Positions 1 through 11,699 of a stretch of DNA of 64,000 bases are shown here, piece by piece. The stretch comes from Solen grandis (Eukaryota; Mollusca; Bivalvia; Adapedonta; Solenidae), in contig CM037782.1 of the NCBI GenBank assembly GCA_021229015.1, positions 65,162,108 to 65,226,107 on the forward strand, written 5' to 3'. The stretch's first letter is position 1, and each line of letters starts with the position of its first letter. Both the position numbers and the translations under genes were made by a program. Under the pieces are notes generated by a model. The model worked only from the letters and a program-made list of their open reading frames with translations. It was not told the origin of the DNA and did no database searches.

Positions 1-409
1 CTCTATTTGTAAATTGCATAATACACACACATTGGTATGGAGATAAATCTGCCTTCATTGATAGATCAGATGGTTCTAAATATATTGCCATAAGCAATGA
101 TGTCTATTTCAAGTTAACCATCTAGAACAGTTTGGGTCCCATTGAATGTAAACTTTTTACGCCCCTGGATTGATAGATCGTGGAGTACTGTTTTTTAGTC
201 TGTCTGTTTGTCTGTTTGACTCAAAACTTTAACCATGACCGTAACACAGAAATCCTTCTGCCTACAGCTTCCAAACCTTACAGGTGAGCTCTACCTGCCA
301 GGTGACCTTGACCTTCAAATGACCTTGATTGCCAAGGGGGCATGGCGTCTATTCGAATTTAACACTTGTTTGATTGGGTCACTTGTAATGATTGACTTTT
401 TATTTTCAG

Positions 410-3400
410 CAAGGAATCAAGGACATTAAACTGGAGGAGAGTGAGGATGGATCTATAATACACTTGGTATGTTTTGAAGTGGGGTTTACACACATTCCAT
501 ATTTCTTTCTGTTTGTATTTTGTAGCTGACCTGAGCACTGCACACTTTGTATTGTGATCACCCTCTTTCCATTGTCAGTTGTCAACAATTTATAAAATAT
601 TTAAGATAATTATGTAAAGGCCTGATAAACCTGCTACTGATTGTAAGGGGCATTTTGAATTTTACTGATAACTATCTTCTGTAAATCAGGGACGTCACAA
701 CCCCTAATTTTGAGTCTTGGCTTGTATTTCACCTATCATACTTAGCATTAATTAATACTTAAATTTAAACATTTTTGTTCTCTATAAAATAAAGTTACTG
801 AAATATTTCATTTCAGAACAATAATTACATGTAAAATCATTAATTTTCATTGACATTAAGTTTCATTGATTATGTACCTATGGGAATTTTGTGGGTACAT
901 TTATTTGTGGATCTATGTTCTAGAAAATGTGAGGTCTCTATAAGAGACAAGTTTTCATGGGGATTAATATTCGTGGATAAAACCCTCCATGAAATCAGTG
1001 GAAATTAGTGTACCACGAATATTAATGTTTCCACAGTAAGGTTATAATCACATTAATTGACATGTATTTGAATATTTCGTAAAACAGGAATGATGGAAGG
1101 TGTTTCTACTTAATTAAGAATTCAAGAATACATAAGGCTAAGTATTATTGGTGAAACTCAAGCCTGAACTCCCAGGTATTGAGAAAAACTTCTGGGTTGA
1201 AATCCACCAACATTTTAGCACTAATTAAAACTGAAGTACTTCAAGGTGAATTTAATTAGTCTTATTTCTCAAATAAAATACTATAATATTTCATTTCTTA
1301 ACAATTTTTGTTAGTTGTTAAGGTAATTATTCATTTTAGCTTAGTCATGTACTTGAATAATCATGAAATAGCAATGGTGGAATGAGTATTTACCTAGTTT
1401 AAGTATTTAAGTATTACTATTATTGTTGTTGGAATTCAAGCCTGATTTTCTTATAGACCCTCTTTTATGAAGACATGGAGGGACTGTTTAATATATCTCA
1501 GGACTCCAACTTTCAGAATCCTACTGAGAACTCTGATAGAGGCCCTGGCTCTCAAAATCACAATATCAAACACAGCGTCTTTAAAAGCTTGTGTTAAAAA
1601 GTGAATTATCAGGTCTTTTAATGGAATAAAATGCTTCAGGGCTTTTTTAGCTTTCCTTTGGAAAACATTCAAGATCAGGAAGTATATGCAATAGTGGTTC
1701 AAAATTATGAAATATAGTCAAGAAATCACAGCAAGTCTAGGAAGTGAAAGGAAAGGATATATTAAACAGTTTATCAACTGCTCTCTATAAGCTGGCTTGT
1801 GAGAAAGTCTCCAACTTTGTAAATTTTTGTGCTAATTGAACCAATTTGTCTTCCTCTGAATATCCGTTGGTAGATTTTGTATTTAATTTGAGATTACGCC
1901 AAGTATTTAGACTGTCCACATCAATACCCTGTTTTGTCTCTATAGCATCTCTATCACTGTCATGGTATCAGACAACCCTGCAACAAACAGTCTCTTGTTG
2001 CTGCAGTCAAAACTCAGTGCCCCAGTTTTCAGTGCATCAGCAGAACATGGTACCACCTCCCCCAGGGGCTGTCCTGTCTCTGCCACCTGCAGCACATTTC
2101 TTGACAACCTACCTCCCACAAACACACTGCCACAGCCATCCACACATACAGATTCACAACCTTCCAGACCCAGTCCCTTGTACCTGAATATCTCCCGGCC
2201 TTTCATATCTACACCTATCAGACCAAGGTTCTTGTCGGCTATGTAGAGAGCATTTCCTGACTGACTGAATGTGATGTTATGTGTTTCTGACAGTCCAAGA
2301 TTTCCAGATCTAATCGGTGTACCTGACAGTGTGTAGAACAGTACATCATTTCCCCAGTTGGACACACATAGATTGTTGCCCCAGTAAGAGATACCATAGC
2401 CATTGCAAGTCAGCTGGATGGATCTGGTGAGGGCCATTTTGTGTGGACCAAGAGATACATGTACAAACTGTATTGTGTTGTTGTACAGACATACTGCTGC
2501 CTCCTGCTGACTGATGCAGCACACACCATGGGGTTGGTCAGGTAGATAACAGTAGTCTGTGATTGTGTAGGTGGTGGTGTCCAGGCGCTTCAGCTTGTTG
2601 TTGTTGTTATCTGACATGAGGAGGGAACCATCAGGCAGGAGACAAGTTCCCCAAATATTACATTTATATCTGTCTTCCTTGATCCTGATATGGATGTCTT
2701 GTGTTTGTCTAATCTTGTACAGTGTTTGTGGTAGAGTTGGGGTAACCACCAACTGATGTTTGATGTTTTGCTTTCTCTCTACCGGGTTTTGCTGTCTCTC
2801 CAACAAAAATGGTTTGTCAACCACAACTGCAAGGGTCTGAAGACCAGCTAAGTACTGTTCAATTTGTCTGTCATATTTAAACTGAGGAAACTGGCATTTG
2901 GTGACTTCATGTATCTCTTGAACAAGTTGATCAGCATCAGTAATGATTTTCTGGCTTTTTTTAATGCTGACAAACAACTGGGCTGTGTTTTCGTCATGAC
3001 TGTCAAGTTGACTGTGACATTTCTGAATGTCTTTCATCACCTCCTGACAGTTGTCGGTGTTTTGCTGAAGTTTGTCTGCTTCTTCCTTAAATTTATTTAC
3101 CAACATTTTCTTTTCTGCCTCCCCCAAATCTCTAATAATGGCCACCAGCGTTTCTACATAGGAGTCTACAGCTAACAACTGTTTCTCCCTCTCTGTCTGT
3201 AGTGCTTCTGCCTGTCTGTCCCTAATCTTTTCTCCCTCTGTAAGCATATCCTTCACTCTGTCGAGCTCTGCCCTTGCTTGCTTTAAATCTTTCTTATTGA
3301 AAAGTTGTCCCACTTCATTTGGAATGTACAGAACTGTCTTACATGACCTGTTTTGAATTAGAAAAATCTTTCAATCATATGTAATAATGAAAAAAAAAAA

Positions 3401-6400
3401 AAAACAACTTTTAATTAATCAAAATCAAATGTTAGTGACATTCTCCAATGAACAAGAACATTTAGTGCACAGTTAAACCCGCTTTAAGAACATAACATTA
3501 AACAGTATACTATTAAGCTGTCTGTTTTATTATCTTTGCAAAAAATAACTTTACAGGTGAGACTAATTACATGTACAGGTGAGACTAGTTATATGCATGT
3601 CTCAACATTTAATATATTAAGAGATATTTTGAAAGTCCTGCCTCTTTTTTTTTATCAAATTTTAGAGACATTTGTTTTCTATCTCAACATTCTTATCTGT
3701 CTGGTAAAATCTCACTTAAGGGCAAGTGTGTTGACATGCAATACAATAACGCTGCAATTAGTCTTCACACACTTGTTGATTAATATCCCAGTTTGCCTAA
3801 TTTGTGTTACTTATTGTGTAAATAGGATGCAAATTGAAATGTAAAATATGGTAATGGAACTAACCATACCAGTGTCATTCTGAGATTGAGTGCATTTTGA
3901 AAGATGTGCTTAACACAGTACTGTTTGTATATAATTATACCCCTGCTCTACAAAGTTGTAAGGGGGGTTATACTGGATTCAGCTTGTCTGTCTTTTTTTT
4001 TTGTCCGGACCATAACTCAAAAAGTATAAAAGGTTTCAAGATGAAACTTCAAATATGGATAGATCTCATTTAGGGGAGGGCAGTGCCCAAGAGCTGTAAC
4101 TCTCATTCACATCATTTTTTAAAAATCCCTGTGACAAAGCGGCATGTTGGGGGTATTTGTGCCATGAAAATGGCAGTTCTAGTTGTCTATATAAAGTTTT
4201 AAAATATGCATGTTTATTCATGTCAAATCTTGTCCACATGTCCCTATCAGGACATGTAAGTTATGAATTCCTTGGTGTTGACATAACCAGTCTCACCTTT
4301 ACTATACGTTTGACCTCTAGAGTAGTAGCAACCACCTGGCAATCGCAGCCATTTTTTCTTAGCACCCCTGTAGTCCAGGGTCAAATTCCACAAACAGTTC
4401 TTAATGCTAAGTTATACTTAAGTACTTGGAAGCGAATTTCATTATTCTTGTTTCTCTTTTAAAAATACCTAAATATTTAATTTTAAAAAAAATATAATTA
4501 GTTTTAAAGGTAATAATTGATTTCGGCTTAGTTATTTACTTGAATATTTTATAAAACAAGAATGGTGGAATACATTTCTACCCAGTTAAAGAATTAAGGT
4601 ATTATTTAGCACTAAGTACAATGTATTGTTGGTGGAATTCGAGTCTGTTCATATGTACCAGTATATTTGTGTGGGCTCAGGGGCAGGTAACTCTTACTGT
4701 CAGAAAGTTTAGGTTCATGTGAACTAAAATGTTGACACTTTGTAATGACTATATGAAGGTTTTTCTAATTTGCTGACTTGACACCCATTTATTGTATGGT
4801 CAAATGAAAACAAACAGAAATTATCAGAGATACACAGATAGTAATGGATGAAAACACTCTTTTTTCTTTACATTTTCCAAAATTGCCTTTTCAATCCCTC
4901 AAACATTCTGATTTGAGGTTGTCTTCAAGCATCACATAACATTCAGAAATGTCTAAAACATATATGAATATGGGTAGAAAAGGCTTAATGTAACCACTAG
5001 TATGTTACATATAATTATAATAAAAATTTAGAATCGTTAGAATCTTTTTTTTTTTTTTTTTGGTAATATTATTTTTATACAGTATAAATAAGGATGGTCA
5101 TGACTTTCACATACCAATGGATGTTGTAAAAAAAAATGTAAAACAACAAATTTCACATACCAGTGGACATTGTAAATAAAATGTAAAACAACAACAAGTT
5201 TCACATACCAGTGGATGTTGTAAGTAGAAATGTAAAACAACAACAAAACGTTTCACATACCAGTGGATGTTTCATATATAAATGTAAAACAACAACAGCA
5301 AAATTTTGAAAAACTCAAAAACAATTATTTACATTTACATGTACCAGTATACAGAATAGACAATCAAATGTAGTTAATCTTACTTGTGTTTATCAAATGC
5401 ACATGCGTAACATTCAACCTCATCATGGTCCTGACAGTATGTGTCCACCACTTTTGCTGGGTGTTGAGGACACCTTTCAGAGGGCAGCTCCTGACCAGTG
5501 GCCTGGGAAGGCTCCTGGAGAGAGTGGTCATCATGAATCACATTGTGTGCCTCCAGACAAGTACTGCAGAAATGTTTCTGACATTCTACACAGAACTTTT
5601 CTGATTTTCTCTCCTTTTTCTTTTTGCAACAGGTTGAACACTTATAGTCTATCTTCTCTTCTGAGCCCATATTGTGTACAGAGAGACTACCTGAAGAAGC
5701 CATGTTTGTCCTTTGTAATTTGATATCCAATGACAACTGTAATTTGATCTCAGTTTACTTCCTTTTGGGTTTTTCCAAAAATCAAGGGGTGTAACTATTG
5801 TTTTTTTTTTTGGATCAGGTGGAGTTGTCATTCATAATAGTGTAAAGTTATTGCAAAGTCTCATAGTGCTTTTTGTGTCACCTGCTGTGACATTTTCATC
5901 CAGTTCATAAATTCATAATATACTTAATCAAAAACTCACCTTGTCAAATCTTGACATACCTGATTATTTAGGCCGATGGTACTCAGGTGAATAGGGTCTA
6001 TGGCTGATAATGGCAGATCTCTTGAAACTCGTCACTGAATGATTTTAAAGTAAGGGAATTAATATTTTGTAAAAAAAAAAAAAAAAGTGTTAAGGGAGTA
6101 TGGCATGTATATTTCTAAAATACGTTTACTGTAATAAAAGTTTTGTTTGGTACTTATGTTTAAATCTGCAAATGCATACTGGTATACCTTTTTCATATTG
6201 AAGAGATTTTTCAATAAACTGGTCTGTCGCATAATTGTTAGTACGTGTAGTAAACATCAAACTGCAACATAAAGTACCCTTGAATGTTTACTGATCAGTG
6301 GAGACTGTGAAAGTTCTTAATTAGATCAATTTTAAATTTCACATCAATTTGGTGGCTTAATTATATTTTCCACAAATGGAACTGTACCCAAGAAATCCCA

Positions 6401-9400
6401 TAATCATAAATTCATATGGCAATGTTCGGAAAAGAACCACAGTACACTTATAATACCCCTCCTACCCAAAACAACAACAAACTAGAAGTCGTTTGTTTAA
6501 GATACAAACGAAGCGGCTTTTCGTTTGCTTATTTCAAAGGTATTAAATATACAAGTTAATAGTAAAAAAATGGAATAATGATGCATAATAATGTATGATT
6601 TAATATGTAAATCATCATTATCTTAAATATATACTTACGATTATGTTCAAAAATAAGCTTTAAATCTTTTTTTTTTTTTTTTTCATTTTCATCTTCTTAA
6701 GAAGATATTGAGAAAGCATAAATATGGATCTTATTTGATTATGCCCCCGTTTTCTATCATTCAGAAAAAAAAAGAGGAAAATTTTAAGATAATAATATCC
6801 TCAAGAATTGTTTTCTTACGTTATTCAATCGATTTTTTTTTTTTTTTATTCTTTATTTGATATCTTTTTCTTTGTAAGCATATGACTTAACATGTATTCA
6901 TTGTAATTTGATCCACAATTGAAATTGTAAAAAAGAAAAAAAACCTTTAAAATCGATTACTTTCAACCTTTAAATTGATTGAGTTTTACATTTGCAAAAT
7001 TAGATGGAAACAAGGGCAGAGGTGTAAGCAAAATAATGAAAATAATTTCTTATTTCTAAGTAATTAACATTATAAAAGTCTTGAAACTTTCAACTATTCA
7101 TTTGCTTTGTATATTTGCTTATTAGTCCCCTACCGGCTTCGCCGAAGGGGACTATAGGTTTGCACTCCGTCCGTCCGTCAGTCCGTCAGTCACACACATG
7201 TTTTCCGGACCTTTTTTCTAAACGCATGCAGATATTCATCTAATTTTTGGTGTGTGAGTCTACCACCATGACTTACAGATCAAATTTGAGTTTCATTCCG
7301 GTCCACTGATTTTTGACGGACGAAATTACGGCCCTTGGAATTAGAAAATTTCGTTAAAATAGCAGTTTTTCGGACTTTTTTTCTAAACGCTTGCAGATAT
7401 TCATCTAATTTTTGGTGTGTGAGTCGATCACCATGAGTTACAGATGAAGTTTGAGTTTCATTCCGGTCCATTGATTTTTGACGGAATTACGGCCCTTGGA
7501 ATTAGAATTTTTTTTTAAATAGCAGTTTTCCGGACTTTTTTTTTTCTGAATGTTACAGATCAAGTTTGAGTTTCGTTCCGGTCCACTGATTTTTTATGGA
7601 ATTAAGGCCCTTGGATTTAGAAAATTTCTTAGCAGTTTTCCAGACTTTTTTTCTCAGGTTCGAGTTCGTTTTTGATTCGCTGATTTTTGACGACATTGTG
7701 GGCCCTGGACTTACAAAATTCTGTACATGCTGAATTGGACTCATTTTTATTAGCTGGATGTGGTTATATGACTGAAATAAACAGGTTGTGTTTGTGTGTG
7801 TGTTGGGGAGACTTAGTTTTCCATTTGCCGGTAGGGGACTTAGTATTGCCTAAGCAATACTTTCATAATACTTGTTTTTACAGATTTAAAAACAGAACCC
7901 GTTAAACATTTAGAAAACATAAAAAAAATCGATAGGAAGATGTACATGTATTTGTCATTTTCTTCAGGTTTGCAGAAAGCCGTGATAGCAAATGCAATAA
8001 GATATCCGTAAAGGTTTTCTGGCTCTAGTATAATTATACTAATTCATCGTAAATGCGACTCATTTACTAAAAAAACGTATCACAATTCACTGTTCAACGC
8101 AGGCATTCATTCCTGCAAAAGAACAATCGGATCTTGCTCAACCAACCCAATGACCACTTACATTTCTTTCTGCAAATTAATAGATTTCCATGAATTAGCC
8201 CTTTTACGAAAAACATGAATAAGTCATGTTTGATAACGTAATCACTTGAAATTTTCTGGACTTTTTGTGCATGTTAAGGTACAGCATTATTACTTATTTA
8301 AAGTTAATATATACAATCTTTTGATCTTTTTAATATATTTTGCTTACACATCAATGTTGTCATAAACAAGTTACACAACATAAATTTTTTAAGGTATGCT
8401 TAAGATTGGCATCAATACTCATGACGCTAGAGCGCGAATACGTATTGAAATGAATAATTTTTATATTTTATCGACGTCAAAATCAAGTGACTAAAGAAAA
8501 GTATATTTTTTGCAAGGACATGTTCAGCTAACGTTCTATTAATCAAGAGAAAAAAGTATCTTCGAGAATGCGAAGAGGTTTGTTTTCACATTTTCAAGTA
8601 GGCATTCCATCAAACATGAATAACTGCCATGTTTGATGACGTAATCACTTGAAATTTTCAAGACCTTATGAACGTACTAAATTTTGACATTTTTGAAAAG
8701 TTTAAGTTCATTGGTCTAATTGGCGATTTTATATGATTTTTCAAAATAATTCTTGCTTAAGAATGCATGACGTCATAATCACGTGACAAAACAAACCTTT
8801 CTTGCAGTATGCATCACTTCAATTTTAACTCTATCAATTCTGAAGATATAATTAAGATTGACTTTAAATTCATGATACCAGAGCGAAAGAAATCTTTTTT
8901 TTTGTCTTTTTGATGACGTCATAACCATGTGACTAAAGAGAAAATCATTCAGAAAATAGAATGTAAACTTCTATGCCGATATGCTGTCCAATTTTCATGT
9001 TTGTAACGCATCAGGGGGCTTTGTAACATTTAAATTTAATTTTTGACCAAAGGTCGAAACTCAGTATTGCCATGAAATCTTAATCTTTTCTAATTTGGAA
9101 ATTTTAATGCAAAGGTGGACATCTACATCCTAAAATACATCTTTTGTAAAAATATCAAGATAATCTGACCAATATTGAAGGCTCTAGAGCGCGAACAAAC
9201 TTTTGAAGCTGACGTCAAATCTGACGTCATATGACGCCAATGAAAATTGAAAATGATTGAATGTATAAAAAGATACTTTTTTATCGATGCAGTTTCAATT
9301 TCATTAAAATTGACTCAAAATGTCCTTTAAATGACGTCATAACCACGTGACATAAAAGGAAATCTTTCAGAGAAAAGAAAGTAGACCTCTGGGCCAATAA

Positions 9401-10090
9401 GCTGTCCAATTTTTATGCTTCTATCTTATCAGTAGCCTTTGTAACATTAAATAAGTTTTAGGACCAAAGTTCGAAACTCGGTTTTGACATAAATTCTTAA
9501 ATTTTTTTAATTTAAAAATTTGAAAGACAAGGTGCACATCTACATTATTACATACATCTTCTGTGAAAATATCAAGATAGAATATAAAAAAAATAAAGGC
9601 TCTAGAGCGCGAACAAACTTTTGAAGCTGATGTCAAATCTGACGTCATTGAAAATTAAAAATTATTGAATTTAAAAATTTATACTTTTTTGTCGAGGCAA
9701 TTTAATTTACATGTTGCTTAGACACTGACAACTTACCGAAATTAACTCTTAGATTTGGTTGGATAAAAAGGGATAATAAGAATAAACATAACAAACCCTA
9801 TACGTTTTCCGCAGGTTGTGGAAAGCTGTAAAAACCAACAACAAAAAGCAGTAAAATATGATCACTTGTTCACCTTTATTAAGTATGTCCGTGGCAAGTA
9901 CCCCACTAATCTGCATCTGTATAGAGACACACTCTAATGGAGTACTGACTCTTGTTTACTTTTGTTGCAGCCAAATGATGACACTCTGATCCAGGTAGAG
10001 TCTGGCTCCACCCACATCATGTGTGGTGGGGATGAGATGGTGCGCATCAAGATACGTGACACCCTGCTGCAGTGTCTGCAGAAACTGTAA
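410..10090 (+). CDS. C-terminal exons of an unidentified plus-strand gene
   Basis: Two candidate exons. The first, 410-466, follows a TTTTATTTTCAG acceptor, reads QGIKDIKLEESEDGSIIHL and stops at a GTATG donor (phase 0). The second, 9971-10090, follows TTTTGTTGCAG, reads PNDDTLIQVESGSTHIMCGG and on to DTLLQCLQKL, and ends at TAA. Both are phase 0, so they join in frame as a 58-residue C-terminus of a gene that starts left of the window. I do not recognise the family. The intron between them would be 9.5 kb and would contain the whole TRIM-like gene on the opposite strand. An alternative terminal exon at 1457-1597 also fits in phase, so the link between the two exons is inferred; each exon is better supported than the join. 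The gene would be convergent with STK36. Confidence 0.5.
827..1039. mobile_element. MITE with TGAAAATTAATG-like inverted ends (copy 1)
   Basis: The left end reads catgtaaaatcattaatttt and the right end, reversed, cttactgtggaaacattaat. The interior carries 'gatctatgttctagaaaa' and 'aagagacaagttttc', which recur in the copy at 48034-48826. The pair defines a short DNA transposon family with a probable TA target site. Confidence 0.6.
1040..1939. other. spacer downstream of the TRIM-like gene
   Basis: AT-rich sequence holding degenerate copies of a repeat ('aattcaag cctga', 'gtacttgaat') that recurs at 4390-4650. Apart from the possible exon at 1457 no gene is seen; the last 300 bases are probably the TRIM gene's 3' UTR. 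Confidence 0.5.
1457..1597 (+). CDS. possible alternative terminal exon of the plus-strand gene
   Basis: After the acceptor-like GATTTTCTTATAG a phase-0 reading starts TLFYEDMEGLFNISQDSNFQ, runs 46 codons to TAA and is followed 28 bases later by AATAAA at 1625-1630. It could be spliced to the 410-466 exon in frame. The composition is polar and unremarkable, no family is recognised, and the opposite strand is also open here, so this may be chance. Confidence 0.22.
   Translation, partial: TLFYEDMEGLFNISQDSNFQNPTENSDRGPGSQNHNIKHSVFKSLC
1940..5703 (-). CDS. TRIM-like protein: tandem B-boxes, coiled coil, NHL-like beta-propeller; no RING
   Basis: Two exons, complement(5384..5703) and complement(1940..3347), give 575 residues. 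The donor CACAA|GTAAG and acceptor AAACAG|G restore a Lys codon and keep frame. I start at the ATG at 5703 (MASSGSLSVHN); a TTG-initiated extension further upstream is not a real start. Residues 22-60 form a first B-box-like zinc site (C22, C25, C38, C41, C46, C49, H53, H57, H60). Residues 78-109 form a second (C78, H81, C90, H93, C98, C101, H106). Residues about 120-260 are a charged coiled coil. The C-terminal 250 residues hold propeller-like strands ('GTCLLPDGSLLMSDNNNNKL', 'ALYIADKNLGLIGVD') and end VIEML. This is the architecture of the large bivalve TRIM/B-box families, whose members act in ubiquitin or innate-immune signalling, but there is no RING before the B-boxes, so E3 activity is not supported. 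Substrate unknown. Confidence 0.9.
3935..4185. repeat. bivalve-type interspersed repeat in the TRIM intron
   Basis: Begins 'tatacccctgctctacaaag' with the reverse-complementary 'ggggggttata' 20 bases on, making a terminal hairpin. It contains 'gtccggaccataactcaaaa' and ends 'gtatttgtgccatgaaaatgg'. The hairpin end and the 'aactcaaaaag' phrase match the style of the other long repeats in this window. Confidence 0.5.
4390..5104. other. intronic spacer with a diverged repeat
   Basis: Holds a second copy of the phrase family seen at 1180-1430 ('cagttaaagaattaaggtat', 'ggtggaattcgagtctg'). Otherwise plain AT-rich intron. Confidence 0.35.
5105..5300. repeat. four-copy tandem repeat, about 48-bp unit
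   Basis: Four copies of a unit beginning TTTCACATACCAGTGGATGT and ending in AAAACAACAACA. It lies inside the TRIM intron just downstream of exon 1's donor. Confidence 0.85.
5704..7123. other. spacer upstream of the TRIM-like gene
   Basis: AT-rich with long T and A runs (5042-5060 style runs recur at 6071, 6669 and 6832). It should contain the TRIM promoter, but no clear TATA or initiator can be fixed. No coding sequence is seen. Confidence 0.4.
7124..7840. mobile_element. TIR-bounded element with internal ~125-bp degenerate repeats
   Basis: The left end AGTCCCCTACCGGC and right end GCCGGTAGGGGACT are perfect 14-bp inverted repeats. The left end also folds on itself (AGTCCCC...GGGGACT). The interior repeats a unit holding 'gatattcatctaatttttgg', 'gagtttcattccggtcca' and 'ggcccttggaatta' about four times. 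Non-autonomous; no ORF. Confidence 0.75.
8390..9660. repeat. degenerate repeat block with clustered TGACGTCA and CACGTG sites
   Basis: Two copies of 'ggctctagagcgcgaacaaa' (from about 9180 and 9598) and repeated 'ttttgaagctga', about 420 bp apart. Within it are TGACGTCA at 8768, 8914, 9210, 9222, 9332 and 9640. At 8768 and 9332 the octamer is followed within 12 bases by CACGTG, and at 8914 by CATGTG. Non-coding. Confidence 0.6.
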
Positions 10091-10480
10091 TAGTATGTTG
10101 TACGGCAATCTTGGGACAAATACTGTAATATTAGGACACCCTGATGTACTGTCTACAGAACCTGTGTTACAAGTTTTTGGATAAATACCTGAATATTGGA
10201 AAAAGCTGCTGCAATGTCATTAGAAATTGGAATACCATAATATTGGTATATATATGTAATCCATTATATTGGGACACCCTGCTGCAGTGTTTGGCAGGAT
10301 AATCTGACACCTCACATTTAAGAAACACCAGAATGATGTCTGCAGAAAACAACATAATAAGGACAAATACCACAATGTCGGGATATATTGCCCCAGTGTA
10401 GCAACTGTAATACCACAATGCAGAAGAGGGACACACTGGTGTGCTGGCATGTGGATGTGTGGAGGGATGTGGATGTGTGG
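10091..10480 (+). repeat. degenerate repeats of the last coding segment in the presumed 3' UTR
   Basis: The coding tail GACACCCTGCTGCAGTGTCT recurs in decayed form downstream of the stop: GGACACCCTGATGTACTGTC (10134), GGGACACCCTGCTGCAGTGT (10269), plus shorter echoes at 10204, 10338 and 10380, interleaved with 'ggacaaatacc' and 'aatattgg'. Confidence 0.6.
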
Positions 10481-11155
10481 ACAATCAACTCTTGAAAGCT
10501 AAGTTATTGCAGATTAATGTTATCAGCTGGAAAAAAATTCATTAAATTTAATGTGCTAGATTGAAGGTATAATATATAGACATAATCAATGTTTTGTTCT
10601 ACAAGATTGGGGAAATATCATGTTTTCCTTCAAGATGAGTCTCACTTGGCTACAATGACCAGAATAGTTAAAGGGACACAACTCTAGAAATATCATCAAA
10701 TCAGTGCTGTTTTTTTGTGTTTAAGAGGGATAGAATCATTTGAAGGCCATCTTTCCTAGTAAAAGTGTAGGAATAGCAAGTCATGTATACTTGTAAAGGT
10801 AAAGTGCAGGAAAAAGATAAAATGTGTTATTATCTTATGTGCTTGTTGTTATTACCATGATTTACTCTTCATCATCACCATCATGAACAGCAGAGCTGAT
10901 TAAATCATTAAATATTTTTGTATTGTACAAATACAGGGTGTTTATGTTATTTTTCAAACCTTATCCCCCGAATGTAGATTTTTTTATTATTTAAACATTT
11001 CTTAAAGGTCTTTTGAGAAGTAAATTTCTAAAACTTGTATAAGTCCCACCTTGTTAATTCATTGATTGAAAATTACACCCAGAGCAAGATACAAACCCCA
11101 TACCTCCAGTTCCCTTATAATTGAAAGCTGCCAGCGAACCACAGTACCTTATTAC
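10481..11155. other. spacer after the plus-strand gene
   Basis: AT-rich 3' flank, with ATTAAA-type signals near 10900. No coding sequence recognised. Confidence 0.35.
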
Positions 11156-11156
11156 T

Positions 11157-11692
11157 GGAACATCCTTTACAAATATACTTTGCGATAAACATTCTTAACA
11201 GGTATACATGGGGATAAACATCCTTTACAAATATACTTTGCGATAAACATTCTTAACAGGTATACATGGGGATAAACATTCTTTACCGGTATACAGGGGG
11301 ATAAACATCCTTTACATGTATACAGGGGGATAAACATCCTTTACAGGTATACAGGGGGATAAACATTCTTAAAAGGTATACATGGGGATAAACATCCTTT
11401 ACTGGTACATACATGGGGATAAACATCATTTACATGTATACATGGGGATAAACATTCTTTACCGGTATACAGGGGGATAAACATCCTTTACATGTATACA
11501 GGGGGATAAACATTCTTAAAAGGTATACATGGGGATAAACATCATTTACATGTATACATGGGGATAAACATTCTTTACCGGTATACAGGGGGATAAACAT
11601 CCTTTACAGGTATACAGGGGGATAAACATCCTTTACAGGTATACATGGGGATAAACATCCTTTACTGGTACATACATGGGGATAAACATCTT
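11157..11692. repeat. 29-bp minisatellite, about 18 copies
   Basis: Consensus unit ATAAACATCCTTTACAGGTA followed by TACATGGGG. Units vary at CATCC/CATTC and TACAGG/TACCGG/TACATG, and blocks of several units recur as higher-order repeats. Non-coding. Confidence 0.95.
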
Positions 11693-11699
11693 GTTTCAT

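Noticed and set aside
1846..3175. Plus-strand ORFs of 60-113 codons opposite the TRIM exon
   Set aside because: Antisense shadows of the 457-codon propeller exon; no splice signals or protein character of their own.
11157..11692. Regular short repeats that might suggest a CRISPR array
   Set aside because: Eukaryotic context, no unique spacers; it is a plain 29-bp minisatellite.
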